DNA from: JBJHDF01 sp050486405
GTDB lineage: Bacteria > Pseudomonadota > Gammaproteobacteria > Pseudomonadales > Cellvibrionaceae
Assembly: GCA_050486405.1 (NCBI GenBank)
Contig: JBJHDF010000005.1
Span: 98,259-162,258, forward strand
Direction: 5' to 3'
Length of the DNA stretch: 64,000 nt
Shown here: piece after piece, positions 17,102-26,684 of the stretch
Layout of the letters: each line of letters begins with the position of its first letter
How positions within the stretch are numbered: position 1 is the first letter of the stretch
Notes under the pieces: generated by a model
The model's database searches: none
Seen by the model: only the letters and a program-made list of their open reading frames with translations
What the model was told of the DNA's origin: nothing
Translations under genes and position numbers: made by a program

Positions 17102-18460
17102 ATGTCAGTATTATGCAGGTGGTGCCTGACACTGCTGGTGGCGACCCTGCTGTTGCCGGGCTGTGGTGGCGACGCGGATCAAAATTGGCGCGGCAGCAGA
17201 GATCCCCACGGCTACGGGGGACTGCAGCATTTCGTCCCAGCCGATCCAGACTCCCCCTATGCCGACACTCTGAAGGATTGCGCCCACCTGTTTATCCGCG
17301 ACAGCAGCCTCAACTCCCGTTATCAATTTTGCCCACTGTCCAAGCTGCCCTTCCTTGGCCAGGAAAGCGAGCAGCCTACCCGGGAGCAAATACTGCAGCG
17401 CACTCTGGTCTCGCACCCCTGGATGGCCACTCGCTTTGAGCAGTTGCTCGACGAAATGCCCGACGACACGCTGTTGTTGATGCGCAGCATCACTGCCGTG
17501 GTGATCGGTGCCGACATCCGGCCCGCCTACTATTGGAGCGCCACCGGCGCCATCTATCTGGATCCCGCAGCGCTGTGGCTCACCGCCAGCGAGCGCAGCA
17601 CCATTTCCCGCGATCCTGATTACCGCTCCGATTTCGGTCGGGATCTGACCTTCAACTCCCGTTGGCGCTACGTCAAGGGCAACGATTACGCCTGGCCTTC
17701 CTACAGCCTGCACGACCACAGTGTCGCCAGCCGCCCCCTTGAGCACATAGTACAACCCATGGCGCGCCTGCTTTTTCATGAGCTGGCGCACGCTGCGGAC
17801 TTCATTCCCATGAGCTTGATCCACCAACTGGACATGCACGACACTCCCGCCTCCGCCACCAGCAAATTTGCGAACCAGCGGGTGTCGGTGCAAATGACCA
17901 ACAGCTATCCCTTGCAGTCGGACATGCTCTTCGGGCTGGCGGAAGTCATGTTTGGGGGTAAGAGCGCCAGCACCGCTCAGAAAAACCTCAGCGCCGAAGA
18001 AGTTGGACTGGCGTTCGCCGAAGACTATGCCAACGACGATTACGCCTATTACAGCATCTACGAAGACCTGGCCATGCTGGTAGAGGAAGTAATGATGCTA
18101 TACCACTTCAGCACCAGTCGGGAGGTTGGCTACACCGATGCCCCCCAGCGCGAACAGGTATACTGCGAGGATCTGATCGTACGCTGGGGCGTACGCCACC
18201 GCGTCGGCGACCCGCGCCTGCGCCCCCGACTGCAACTGGGATTGCAGCTGTTGCTCGACACGCAGGATGTAGACCACTACCTGGCATCGTTGCCACCGAC
18301 ACAGCATCTGAACATCGGCGTCGACTGGTGCACCAACCTCAGCCAGTTTGGCGCCACCAAGTCTGATCGGGCACAGGCGCGGAAATCCGGGTTGACCCCG
18401 GTGTCCCGGTCTCTGGACCAGCACCAGCCAAGTGCGCATCATCTGCCCGGGGTTCACTGA
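17102..18460 (+). CDS. Putative zinc metalloprotease lipoprotein
   Basis: 452 aa from ATG at 17102, which has AGGGGG six bases upstream; an ATG 33 bases earlier is less likely. The N-terminus has a lipoprotein signal ending LLLPGC (Cys21), so the protein should be lipid-anchored in the envelope. FHELAHAADF places an HExxH zinc motif at His226-His230, and an acidic EDYANDDY segment some 90 residues later could supply the third ligand. I do not recognise a named family, so peptidase activity is inferred. The C-terminal 45 residues look unstructured. It occupies the gap between npr and darP, where P. aeruginosa has other genes. Confidence 0.6.
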   Translation: MSVLCRWCLTLLVATLLLPGCGGDADQNWRGSRDPHGYGGLQHFVPADPDSPYADTLKDCAHLFIRDSSLNSRYQFCPLSKLPFLGQESEQPTREQILQRTLVSHPWMATRFEQLLDEMPDDTLLLMRSITAVVIGADIRPAYYWSATGAIYLDPAALWLTASERSTISRDPDYRSDFGRDLTFNSRWRYVKGNDYAWPSYSLHDHSVASRPLEHIVQPMARLLFHELAHAADFIPMSLIHQLDMHDTPASATSKFANQRVSVQMTNSYPLQSDMLFGLAEVMFGGKSASTAQKNLSAEEVGLAFAEDYANDDYAYYSIYEDLAMLVEEVMMLYHFSTSREVGYTDAPQREQVYCEDLIVRWGVRHRVGDPRLRPRLQLGLQLLLDTQDVDHYLASLPPTQHLNIGVDWCTNLSQFGATKSDRAQARKSGLTPVSRSLDQHQPSAHHLPGVH

Positions 18461-18493
18461 ACCCCTGCTCATTAAGCGATAACCGGTAAACGC

Positions 18494-18991
18494 ATGATTG
18501 ACGAATACGCTGGCGAAGAAACACGCAAAAGCAAGTCTCAGGTAAAACGCGAGATGCACGCCCTGCAGGAACTTGGCCGGCAACTGGTGGAACTGAACGA
18601 GCGGCAAACGGAGCAGGTTCCGCTCACGCCTCAGCTGGAAAAAGCCATCATCGAAGCTCGCCGCCTGCCGCACCGCGAAGCCCGGCGGCGACAGCTGCAG
18701 TATATTGGCAAGCTGATGCGGGAAGCCGATCATCAAGCTATCGCCGACGCATTGGAGCGGTTGCGTTCCGTCAACGATCGACACATTCATCTACAGCACC
18801 TTGCCGAGCAATGGCGGGACAGGTTGATGAGTGGCGACAGCCATGCGCTGGAAACCTTTATCGATGAATACCCCCAGGCAGATATCCAGCATCTGCGTCA
18901 GATTCTACGCCTGGCGCTGAAGGAAAAGGCACAGGATAAGCCTCCCGCGCAGGCACGCAAACTGTTTCGCTATATCCGGGATCTGCTGTAG
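18494..18991 (+). CDS. darP: Ribosome biogenesis factor DarP (YjgA, DUF615)
   Basis: 165 aa, highly charged and helical. SKSQVKREMHALQELGRQLV near the start and LRQILRLALKEKAQDKPPAQ near the end are typical of the DUF615 family. DarP associates with 50S precursors and promotes peptidyl-transferase centre maturation. It starts 33 bases after the metalloprotease gene and faces yhdP, with only 33 bases between the two stops. Confidence 0.93.
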   Translation: MIDEYAGEETRKSKSQVKREMHALQELGRQLVELNERQTEQVPLTPQLEKAIIEARRLPHREARRRQLQYIGKLMREADHQAIADALERLRSVNDRHIHLQHLAEQWRDRLMSGDSHALETFIDEYPQADIQHLRQILRLALKEKAQDKPPAQARKLFRYIRDLL

Positions 18992-19024
18992 TGGGTTGTG
19001 GTCGGTGATGTGTGACGCACTTTG

Positions 19025-22000
19025 TTAGTTGTCGCCGTTGCTTCTCAAGTTCGCATCGCTTTCGAACATGCGATCAAAACGCATCTGGGGGTCATCCCAA
19101 CTACCGCGAATACTGTAAGTAACGCTGGTAGCCTGATCGACTTGCCGCTCAAATAATTTGCTCACCACGTAAACGCCCACCGCCGTCGGCAAGCCCGCCG
19201 CCAAGGCGGCCAGAAAGGTGAGATTGCCGGCCACCGGAAGCGTCGCCACCAAGCGGGCATCAATGGTTTCCTGCTCCAAATTGACGCTGCCACCAAGCTG
19301 CATGCGGCTGGACGGACTGCGCACCTGCAGCGGTTCGTCAAAGTACATCATGCCTCTGCTGAAACGTACCTGTCCGCGCACTTCGTCGTAAGCCAAACCG
19401 CTTTGATAAAGATCGGAAAAATCCAATCGCAAACGACGAGCCAACGAATCGAAGTTAAGCAACGACAGCAAACGCAGTATGCCATCGCCGGCACTGGGGT
19501 CGCGACGAAAGCTGCCCTGCTGCAAAGATAATTGTAGACTGCCTTCCAGGCTTGTGAGAGCAAACTCGTGAGGCGCGCCACTCCAGCCAACGTTGATGTC
19601 GTAGCGTGCCGAGCGGCTGTTGAGAATATCTGGTTGGCTCCAGGACTGCAGCACGGCTGCCATATCGCCGGCCTCCGCTCGGGCGGCAATGCGAGTGTAT
19701 GTGCCGCGGTCATCATGAAACCAGTACAGAATCGCACCGTCTTCGTCTTCCTCGCCGGCCAGCGACAGCCCACGAATGTTGCCGTTGATATCGCGCACCA
19801 CCAAACCGTCGTCACCCGGCCGCATACTGAACGACCAATCGCCAAAGTCATCGCCGTCCAGTGTCAGCTCGGCCACGCGGACATCCGCGCCAGGCAAAAG
19901 ACGGGGATCGAACGGGGTGGCATCAGTATCTTCCGCCACGTCGTCCTCGGCAGCGCCCCACCGCAGTGCTTCCCGGGTCAGATGCAGGTAATCCAGCGAA
20001 AGCTGCATGGGTTGTTCACTACCCTCCGGCGGCAACAGCAAGCGTCCTCCCAGCACATCATTGAAAAACTCCAGGCTCCAGACATCGTCTTCCCTGCTGG
20101 CGTCAATGCGGGTTTCGTGCAAGCGCAGGCGACCCAGCTCGTGTTCGCCAAGCGTCATGGACAAACGCAAAGGTAATTGCTCGACCGCTGGGGCCAGGGC
20201 TTGTTCCGGATCCCCCCCCAACTGTACAGAATAATCGCTGTAGCGGGCGATCACCTCGCGCCAACTGTCGATATCCAGCGACGGTAGATTTCCGCGCAAC
20301 TGAAACTGCGGCTCCGATGCGAGCACCGCCCGGTCGTGAACGGCAACAGTAGCATTGAGCAACCGCTGTGATTCTCGCTGCAGCTGGAAAACGCCGTGCA
20401 GCAAATCGCCGTAGCGCACGTCGAGCAAAGCGGTCTGTCCGCCAAGAACATAGTTGGCCAGCAGCGAGCGGGATTCATCCGGCGACTTTCCATAAGTGTC
20501 CGGCAGGTTCACCCGAACACCTTCCAGGTCGCTGGAAAAACTCAGTGCCGCAGTCAGGGCATCGGCGTCGTCAGGATCGCGATCGTGAAAAAGCTCCACT
20601 CGGCCATTATAATTGACGGTACCATCGAGAAATAGAATTTCAGGACGATTACTCCAGCGAGCCAGTTCCTCGCTGGCCACGGCGCCCTCAACACCGACCA
20701 CCGTGCGCACTCGCTGCTGCGTGTCCGGCTCTGACTCCACAGTGACAGTCAGTGGATGTCCGAACATCTGGCCGGTCAGGGACTCTGACCGCAGCCCTTC
20801 ATTATCGCTGTAGCGCAGCCGCCCCTTAACCTGAGACAAACGCAGGTCGTAATTGTCAAGGTTGAGAGTAGGTGCGTCTATGTCCACCACCAACTGGGTG
20901 GACAAACCAGGTTCTCCCGGTTGCAGGGGGATTGCCAACTCCAGCTGCGCCAGCATGTTGCCATGCAGATACCAGGCGTCCAGATGGTCGCCCACATAAT
21001 TTCGCAGCCAACTTTCCCGCAATACCCGAATGCCATCGCTGGCGATTCCATCTACCACACCATCGACCCGAAGCAGCATACCTTCGCCCTCGGGATTGTG
21101 ATTCACTTGCACCCGCGCGTCTCGCACCAGACTGTTGTACAGACGACTTTTGTTGACTACGGCCTCCACACGATTGTTATCCAGTAACAGGCGGCCGCTA
21201 ACTTCGCGCAGCATGGGCCAATCGGTGTGGTAACGCAAATTGGCACCATCGACATCCAACGCTAGCTGGTAAGTTGTGGCTGCCTCATCGCCGGCGTTCA
21301 AGGTGCCGCGAAAGATAAAACCTGCGCTGCTGGCAACTCCTGGGTTTTGCGTACCTACGCTTTCATCCAACCAATGACGCAGCGTTTGCGGCACCAGTTG
21401 CGGTACATATTTACTGTACAGCCCCGCTGTCATATTCCGACCGCCGATGTGCAGGTACAGATCGATGTCACCACTGTTTATCTCCCAGGGTAACGCCAAC
21501 CACAAGTAACCGGTGGCTGATTCGCCGTCGTTTGTCAACTGCAAGGGACCACTGTTGACGTAGATGCGATTGTCGTCGGGACGCAGCCACCAAGCGACCT
21601 GCCCCCGAGCCTGGCGATATTCCATGGCCTGGGCATAGACGTCAGCGAAATACATGGAAAATCCATCGTCGCTGCGCAGATCGACAAAGCCACCCTGCAT
21701 ATCGGCTTGCACAAAGCCATTGACATTGGTAAACGCCGGCACATTGCTCCAGCTATCCACCGCCACATCGCGCAGATTGGCAGTTAGGCGCCACTGCTTA
21801 GGGTTATCCAGCGGCAGTTGCAGGCGTACTCGTTGCAACTGACCTCGCGGTTGCAAACTGGAAAAGACATTTTGCAGAGTTTCGGTGCCATGACGCTGTA
21901 GATCGGGCTGCAATTGGCTATGCCAGCGTTCAAGGTCAATTTCCGCCAGTTGCAGTTGCAGCGGCATGCCCTGCCCGCGATAGAAGGCGCCAAGACTAAT

Positions 22001-23026
22001 ATCGTCCAACTGCGAGTTGTTCCACTCCAGCGATAAATCCTGTAGCGCCAGATGCCAGTGACCATTGCGCAGCCAGGAACCATGCACCCGGGTTTGCAAG
22101 TGATGCAAATTGACATAGTGCTCACCCGCCGGGATGGGCAGCTCCTGCAAGTGCAATGCACCGTTTAGATCATAGCCTTCACCACCGGGACGACTGTTAA
22201 ACCACAAACGTGCGTCCAAGGTACCCTCGGCATGCAACTGATCGCTGCCGGCACCGTCAAACAGCAGTCCCCAGAGGGCAGCCAAGGGTTCGGTAGTGGG
22301 AAATTCCTGAAATTCCAGGTAACCCCGTGAACGGAACTGGCGCCGATTACCGGGATTGCCATCGCCCTCCAGCACCAGATGGGCAGTGCCGGGTCGATTG
22401 TCCAGCGCAATCCGCAGCGACAGTCGATGGAAGGTACCGCTGTTCTCGAGCAGTAACGATGGCGCAAACAGCTCAGCACTGTGTCCGTCGGAAAAGTGGA
22501 ATGTCAAGTGGCTGCGTTGAAACTCAACGTGTTCACCGAGCAGAAACACGTCGTAAACATCGTCCGGCTGTACCGCGCGAGGCACCGCCGCCTGCAGTTC
22601 TTCTTCGGCATCGGATTCCGGCAGGCCGGCGATTCCCCAGCGACCGGCACTGTTCTGAAAGAACGACAAACGCGCACCATCAAGGGTCAGGGTACCCCAG
22701 ATTGGGCGAAAACTGCTCACACTGGACAGGATATCCAACCTCAGGCGGGCGTGGTCTAGCGAGAGAATCGGGTCATCATCCCGGTTGCTCAGCCGCACGT
22801 CGTAGGCATCGAGCACGGGCATGAGGCCCTCCCACTGAACCTCAATGGCACCCACCGATACCGGCACATCCAACTGCCGGGATAGATAATCCGCCAGTTC
22901 CTCGTGGTAATCGTTGGCCAGGTGGGAGAAGCTGCGCCCCAGCTGCACCAGTACTGCCAGCGCTATCAGCAGCACCGCACAGATCAGGTAGAATTTTTTC
23001 AGCACATAGCGAATCACGCCGAGCAT
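19025..23026 (-). CDS. yhdP: YhdP, AsmA-like inter-membrane lipid transport protein
   Basis: 1333 aa from ATG at 23026 (GAGGAG upstream); 16 more residues are open upstream but lack a site. An N-terminal membrane helix (YLICAVLLIALAVLVQL) anchors a huge periplasmic region of repeated beta-strands, with the DUF3971 part first and the AsmA-like C-terminal domain last (SSRMQLGGSVNLEQETIDA; VAGNLTFLAALAAGLPTAVG). Such proteins form long hydrophobic grooves and carry phospholipids to the outer membrane. It is the last gene of the mreBCD-maf-rng block. Codon use is less GC-rich than in the neighbours. Confidence 0.94.
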   Translation of the reverse strand: MLGVIRYVLKKFYLICAVLLIALAVLVQLGRSFSHLANDYHEELADYLSRQLDVPVSVGAIEVQWEGLMPVLDAYDVRLSNRDDDPILSLDHARLRLDILSSVSSFRPIWGTLTLDGARLSFFQNSAGRWGIAGLPESDAEEELQAAVPRAVQPDDVYDVFLLGEHVEFQRSHLTFHFSDGHSAELFAPSLLLENSGTFHRLSLRIALDNRPGTAHLVLEGDGNPGNRRQFRSRGYLEFQEFPTTEPLAALWGLLFDGAGSDQLHAEGTLDARLWFNSRPGGEGYDLNGALHLQELPIPAGEHYVNLHHLQTRVHGSWLRNGHWHLALQDLSLEWNNSQLDDISLGAFYRGQGMPLQLQLAEIDLERWHSQLQPDLQRHGTETLQNVFSSLQPRGQLQRVRLQLPLDNPKQWRLTANLRDVAVDSWSNVPAFTNVNGFVQADMQGGFVDLRSDDGFSMYFADVYAQAMEYRQARGQVAWWLRPDDNRIYVNSGPLQLTNDGESATGYLWLALPWEINSGDIDLYLHIGGRNMTAGLYSKYVPQLVPQTLRHWLDESVGTQNPGVASSAGFIFRGTLNAGDEAATTYQLALDVDGANLRYHTDWPMLREVSGRLLLDNNRVEAVVNKSRLYNSLVRDARVQVNHNPEGEGMLLRVDGVVDGIASDGIRVLRESWLRNYVGDHLDAWYLHGNMLAQLELAIPLQPGEPGLSTQLVVDIDAPTLNLDNYDLRLSQVKGRLRYSDNEGLRSESLTGQMFGHPLTVTVESEPDTQQRVRTVVGVEGAVASEELARWSNRPEILFLDGTVNYNGRVELFHDRDPDDADALTAALSFSSDLEGVRVNLPDTYGKSPDESRSLLANYVLGGQTALLDVRYGDLLHGVFQLQRESQRLLNATVAVHDRAVLASEPQFQLRGNLPSLDIDSWREVIARYSDYSVQLGGDPEQALAPAVEQLPLRLSMTLGEHELGRLRLHETRIDASREDDVWSLEFFNDVLGGRLLLPPEGSEQPMQLSLDYLHLTREALRWGAAEDDVAEDTDATPFDPRLLPGADVRVAELTLDGDDFGDWSFSMRPGDDGLVVRDINGNIRGLSLAGEEDEDGAILYWFHDDRGTYTRIAARAEAGDMAAVLQSWSQPDILNSRSARYDINVGWSGAPHEFALTSLEGSLQLSLQQGSFRRDPSAGDGILRLLSLLNFDSLARRLRLDFSDLYQSGLAYDEVRGQVRFSRGMMYFDEPLQVRSPSSRMQLGGSVNLEQETIDARLVATLPVAGNLTFLAALAAGLPTAVGVYVVSKLFERQVDQATSVTYSIRGSWDDPQMRFDRMFESDANLRSNGDN

Positions 23027-23056
23027 GAACTGCAACTCCTCAGGGCTCGATAAGCC

Positions 23057-23073
23057 TGGGGCCGGCGGCCCCA
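23057..23073 (-). other. GC-rich hairpin between rng and yhdP
   Basis: TGGGGCC-GGC-GGCCCCA forms a perfect 7-bp stem in the 95-base gap. There is no following T-run on the minus strand. It may stabilise the rng message or dampen read-through into yhdP. Confidence 0.4.
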
Positions 23074-23121
23074 CCGACTATGTTACGCCCTTGGCGCCCA
23101 GCTTCAAGCCCAGGATTCAGC

Positions 23122-24585
23122 CTACACGAGAACAATATCGTACTGCTCCTGAAAATACAGTGGTTCCACCTGAAATTCGATGGTGCGTTGGATAAAGGCT
23201 TCCAGGTCCGCGACATAGGCCGCCTCTTCGTCCAACAACCGGTCAACGACTACTTGGGACGCCAGTACCAGAAATTTCTGGTTGTCGTAGGCTCTGGCCT
23301 CGCGGAGAATTTCACGAAATATTTCATAGCAGATAGTCTCTGCCGACTTTACCCTCCCCCTACCACGGCAGACCGGACAGGGCTCGCACAACATCTGGCC
23401 CAGGGATTCCCGGGTGCGCTTACGCGCCATTTCCACCAAACCCAACTCCGACACCCCGGTAATGCGGGTTTTGGCATGATCCTTTTCCAGGGCTTTTTCC
23501 AACGTACGCAACACCTGCCGCTGGTGCTCCGGATCTTCCATATCGATAAAATCAAGGACAATGATACCGCCCAGGTTGCGTAATCGCAGTTGCCTGGCGA
23601 TGGCGCTGGCCGCCTCCAGGTTGGTCTTGAAAATGGTTTCTTCGAGATTGCGTCGTCCAACAAAAGCGCCTGTGTTGACGTCCACTGTCGTCATAGCTTC
23701 GGTCTGTTCAATCAACAGGTAGCCATTGGATTTCAGATTGACACGGGTTTCCAGCGCCCGGCCGATCTCTTCCTCCACACCGTACAGATCCATCAGCGGC
23801 CGTTCACCGGTGTAGAACTCGATCAACTCGGTTAACTGAGAACAGTAGCTGGCGGAAAACTCACGCATTTGGTTCCAGCTGGCTTCCGAGTCCACGCGAA
23901 TTTTTTCGATGGGTGCGCGCGCCAGATCGCGCAGCACCCGCAGAAACAGCGGCATGTCTTCGTGGATGACCTTCGGCGCTCGGGCATCCACCAGATTGGC
24001 ACTGATGTCGCCCCAAAGTTTCTGCAAAAAGGGCAAGTCGGCGACAATGGCCTCGGCGCTGGCGCCTTCGGCCACAGTGCGCACGATAAAACCGCCATCA
24101 ATTTCCCGCTCTTTTGCCGTGTTCATCACCAGTTGCTGCAGCCGCTCTCGTTCCTGCTCGTCCTCGATGCGACTGGACACGCCGAAGTGACTACTCTTGG
24201 GCATATACACCAGATAGCGGGACGAAAGCGTGAGGTTGGTAGTCAGGCGCGCTCCCTTGGAGCTGATGGGTTCCTTGCTGACCTGCACCAGCAGCGTCTG
24301 ACCTTCGCGCAACAGGCCGCGAATGTCCGGTTGGTCCGAGCGGCGGGTTTCGCCGCCGTCAAATACCAGATCGGACACGTGAATAAATGCCGTGCGGGCC
24401 AACCCTATATCGACGAACGCCGCCTGCATGCCCGGCAGTACCCGCACCACTTTGCCGAGATAGATGTTACCCAGGTAGCCGCGGGCATGGTTGCGCTCAA
24501 CATAGAGTTCCTGCAGCACGCCGTTTTCCAGCAGCGCCACCCGGGTCTCCGCTGCGGACACATTGATCAGAATTTCTTCACTCAT
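23122..24585 (-). CDS. rng: Ribonuclease G
   Basis: 487 aa. An S1 RNA-binding domain (about 35-125) leads into the RNase E/G catalytic domain. VDVNTGAFVG and VLDFIDMEDPEHQ carry the Asp residues that bind Mg2+, and CEPCPVCRGRG gives the CPxC zinc link between subunits. It lacks the long C-terminal scaffold of RNase E, as expected for RNase G, which trims the 5' end of 16S rRNA and degrades some mRNAs. Its start overlaps the maf end by 8 bases. Confidence 0.96.
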   Translation of the reverse strand: MSEEILINVSAAETRVALLENGVLQELYVERNHARGYLGNIYLGKVVRVLPGMQAAFVDIGLARTAFIHVSDLVFDGGETRRSDQPDIRGLLREGQTLLVQVSKEPISSKGARLTTNLTLSSRYLVYMPKSSHFGVSSRIEDEQERERLQQLVMNTAKEREIDGGFIVRTVAEGASAEAIVADLPFLQKLWGDISANLVDARAPKVIHEDMPLFLRVLRDLARAPIEKIRVDSEASWNQMREFSASYCSQLTELIEFYTGERPLMDLYGVEEEIGRALETRVNLKSNGYLLIEQTEAMTTVDVNTGAFVGRRNLEETIFKTNLEAASAIARQLRLRNLGGIIVLDFIDMEDPEHQRQVLRTLEKALEKDHAKTRITGVSELGLVEMARKRTRESLGQMLCEPCPVCRGRGRVKSAETICYEIFREILREARAYDNQKFLVLASQVVVDRLLDEEAAYVADLEAFIQRTIEFQVEPLYFQEQYDIVLV

Positions 24586-25207
24586 TGATATCGCCTTCCG
24601 CTATCTGCCACCAGGGTACGTCAAAGTGGGTCAACAGCGCCGCAGTCGCCTCCAGGGGCAGCCCCACCACGGCGCTGTAACTGCCGTGAATGGCCTTAAC
24701 AAACACACCTCCCAGCCCTTGAATGGCGTAACCGCCGGCTTTGTCCCGGGGTTCACCAGTACGCCAATAACGAGCAATTTCTTCGTCGCTCAGTTTGCGA
24801 AAATCCACCTGGGTTTCGGACAGCTCCAGCGCCTCCCGCTGGCCTTGAACCAGTGCCACGGCAGTCAGTACACGGTGGCTGCTACCGGACATGCGTCGCA
24901 ACATAGCAGCCGCATCCTCGGCATCGACTGGTTTTTCCAACACATGATCTTCGCACACCCCCAAGGTGTCCGCCCCCAACACCGGGGCCAAGGGCCTGCC
25001 GGAGGAAACCAGTAGCTGCCAGCCGGCCCGGGCTTTCTCCAGTGCCAGGCGCCGAACGTAATTCTCCACCGTCTCGCCCGCAGTACGACGCTCTTCCACC
25101 GCCACCGGCAGGACCGCGAAACGCACACCGATCTGTGTCAGCAGTGCCCGCCGTCGTGGAGAAGCGGACGCCAGATACAAATCGGGGCTGTTACCACTGT
25201 CAGTCAT
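24578..25207 (-). CDS. maf: Maf-like nucleoside triphosphate pyrophosphatase
   Basis: 209 aa. The Maf signature LYLASASPRRRALLTQIGV is at the N-terminus and GADTLGVCEDHVLEKP holds the catalytic Asp. AGGYAIQGLGGVFVKAIHGS near the C-terminus is the second conserved block. Maf proteins hydrolyse non-canonical or methylated nucleotides (dTTP/UTP in the YhdE branch) and affect septation. It follows mreD by 23 bases and overlaps rng. Confidence 0.95.
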   Translation of the reverse strand: MTDSGNSPDLYLASASPRRRALLTQIGVRFAVLPVAVEERRTAGETVENYVRRLALEKARAGWQLLVSSGRPLAPVLGADTLGVCEDHVLEKPVDAEDAAAMLRRMSGSSHRVLTAVALVQGQREALELSETQVDFRKLSDEEIARYWRTGEPRDKAGGYAIQGLGGVFVKAIHGSYSAVVGLPLEATAALLTHFDVPWWQIAEGDINE

Positions 25208-25230
25208 AGACTAGACGACTCCCGATCATT

Positions 25231-25722
25231 TCAGCGGTTGATTCTATAGTAGCGACGCAGCTTTTCCATAAGTGGAAACAGTAGCGGCCAAAGCAGTGCG
25301 CTGATCAGTGCCGGGTAGAGAAACTGGAACCCCGACAGCGGGCGCCCAATCATGCTTTGCACCCAATTGTCGATCAGTTGCCCGATACCAATCAGGATGA
25401 AGACCCAACAGCACTGCTGCCAACGCGTATAATTGCGCACCCGCTGGTAAGACTGCATGCAGATGTAACACACAATCAACAGGGTCAAAGCATTTTGCCC
25501 CAGGGGAGAACCTTCCAGCACGTCCAGAAAAAGACCCAGGCCCATCAACAACATCAGACTGATGCGATGAGGCAGAGTAAAGGTCCAGTAAATGGCCATC
25601 AGCAATACAAATTCCGGCCGCCACCAACGCCACTCCTGAGGCAGGGGCAACACTTCGAGCAGCAGAGCCACCATGAAGGTGGCACCGATCATCAATCGGG
25701 AGTGCAGGACAAGGGGGTCCAT
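25231..25722 (-). CDS. mreD: Rod shape-determining membrane protein MreD
   Basis: 163 aa, almost entirely hydrophobic with five or six membrane segments, for example FMVALLLEVLPL and TLLIVCYICMQSY. MreD is the small integral-membrane member of the MreBCD elongasome. The start shares one base with the mreC stop, so translation is coupled. Confidence 0.93.
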   Translation of the reverse strand: MDPLVLHSRLMIGATFMVALLLEVLPLPQEWRWWRPEFVLLMAIYWTFTLPHRISLMLLMGLGLFLDVLEGSPLGQNALTLLIVCYICMQSYQRVRNYTRWQQCCWVFILIGIGQLIDNWVQSMIGRPLSGFQFLYPALISALLWPLLFPLMEKLRRYYRINR

Positions 25723-26534
25723 CAGGAATCGTCACGACGGTCGGTGGGTGACCGGAATACCAGTAGCACATGACGACTGCGGTCCAGACGAGCCATGGGC
25801 CGCACCTCAACCCGGGCGAAGGCCTGGCCCGGATCGCGCACTACCCGCTCAACTTCAGCCACTGGATAACCTGCGGGAAACCGCCCACCCAGACCGGAAC
25901 TGACCAGCATGTCCCCCTCGCGGATGTCGGTGGTATTGGACACATGGCGCAGAAACAGCCGATTGAGATCACCACTGCCCTCGGCAATGCTGCGCACACC
26001 ATTGCGATTGACCTGAACCGGCAACGCGTGACTGACGTCGGTAATCAACAGTACTCTGCTGGAAAAGGGATTGACTTCGATGACCTGCCCCATCAGACCA
26101 AAAGCGTCCAGTACCGACTGCCCCACGTAAACGCCATGCCGGCTGCCGCGATTGAGCACCACCGTATGGCTCAGGGGGTTGGGCGACACGCCAATCAACT
26201 CTGCCACCAGTACGTGATCTTCCAGTACATCACTGGCATTGAGCAATTGCCGCAGGCGCACATTCTCCGCCGCCAGCACCGCCATCTGCTGCAGCTTGCG
26301 CTGATGAATCAGCAGTTCGGTGCGCAGCGCTTCGTTTTCGGACTGCAGGTCCAGCCGACTGACAAACGCTTCCTTGCGCCAGTTGTCGACACGAGTGGGC
26401 ACGTCAGCAACCCAATAAAAGGGAGCCGCCAGAGTGCCCAACTTGTTTCTCACAGGGTCCAGCCAGTCTGTATAGAGACTGACCAGCACCAGACTCAGAG
26501 CCAGGGCACTGAGTATCAGCACCCGGGAGGCCAC
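25722..26534 (-). CDS. mreC: Rod shape-determining protein MreC
   Basis: 270 aa. One membrane helix (LILSALALSLVLVSLYT) precedes a coiled-coil (about 60-95, RLDLQSENEALRTELLIHQR) and the periplasmic double beta-barrel with VLNRGSRHGVYVGQSVLDAFGLMGQV and GDMLVSSGLGGRFPAGYPV. MreC couples cytoplasmic MreB to the PBP2/RodA synthase. It lies 150 bases downstream of mreB behind a terminator-like hairpin. Confidence 0.96.
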   Translation of the reverse strand: MASRVLILSALALSLVLVSLYTDWLDPVRNKLGTLAAPFYWVADVPTRVDNWRKEAFVSRLDLQSENEALRTELLIHQRKLQQMAVLAAENVRLRQLLNASDVLEDHVLVAELIGVSPNPLSHTVVLNRGSRHGVYVGQSVLDAFGLMGQVIEVNPFSSRVLLITDVSHALPVQVNRNGVRSIAEGSGDLNRLFLRHVSNTTDIREGDMLVSSGLGGRFPAGYPVAEVERVVRDPGQAFARVEVRPMARLDRSRHVLLVFRSPTDRRDDS

Positions 26535-26586
26535 CGCCGGCTTTTTGGAAAATAGGGTTTTAATAGTGATTCCCCCTGCTGAAAGA

Positions 26587-26605
26587 GCTCACCTCATTGG
26601 TGAGC
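26587..26605. other. Inverted repeat upstream of mreC
   Basis: GCTCACC/GGTGAGC with a 5-base spacer lies about 50 bases before the mreC start, between it and the mreB terminator. Either a hairpin in the leader or a protein site; no promoter could be assigned. Confidence 0.35.
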
Positions 26606-26653
26606 CACCGCCCTGCGGACAAACTGCCATTGTAGCAGCATCCGGAAGGCATT

Positions 26654-26676
26654 AAAGCCCCGGAATACGGGGCTTT
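26654..26676 (-). terminator. Terminator or attenuator between mreB and mreC
   Basis: AAAGCCCCG and CGGGGCTTT pair over nine bases around a 5-base loop, nine bases after the mreB stop. On the minus strand the stem ends in TTTAAT, a short T-run, so partial Rho-independent termination is likely, making MreB more abundant than MreC and MreD. Confidence 0.7.
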
Positions 26677-26684
26677 CAGGAGGT

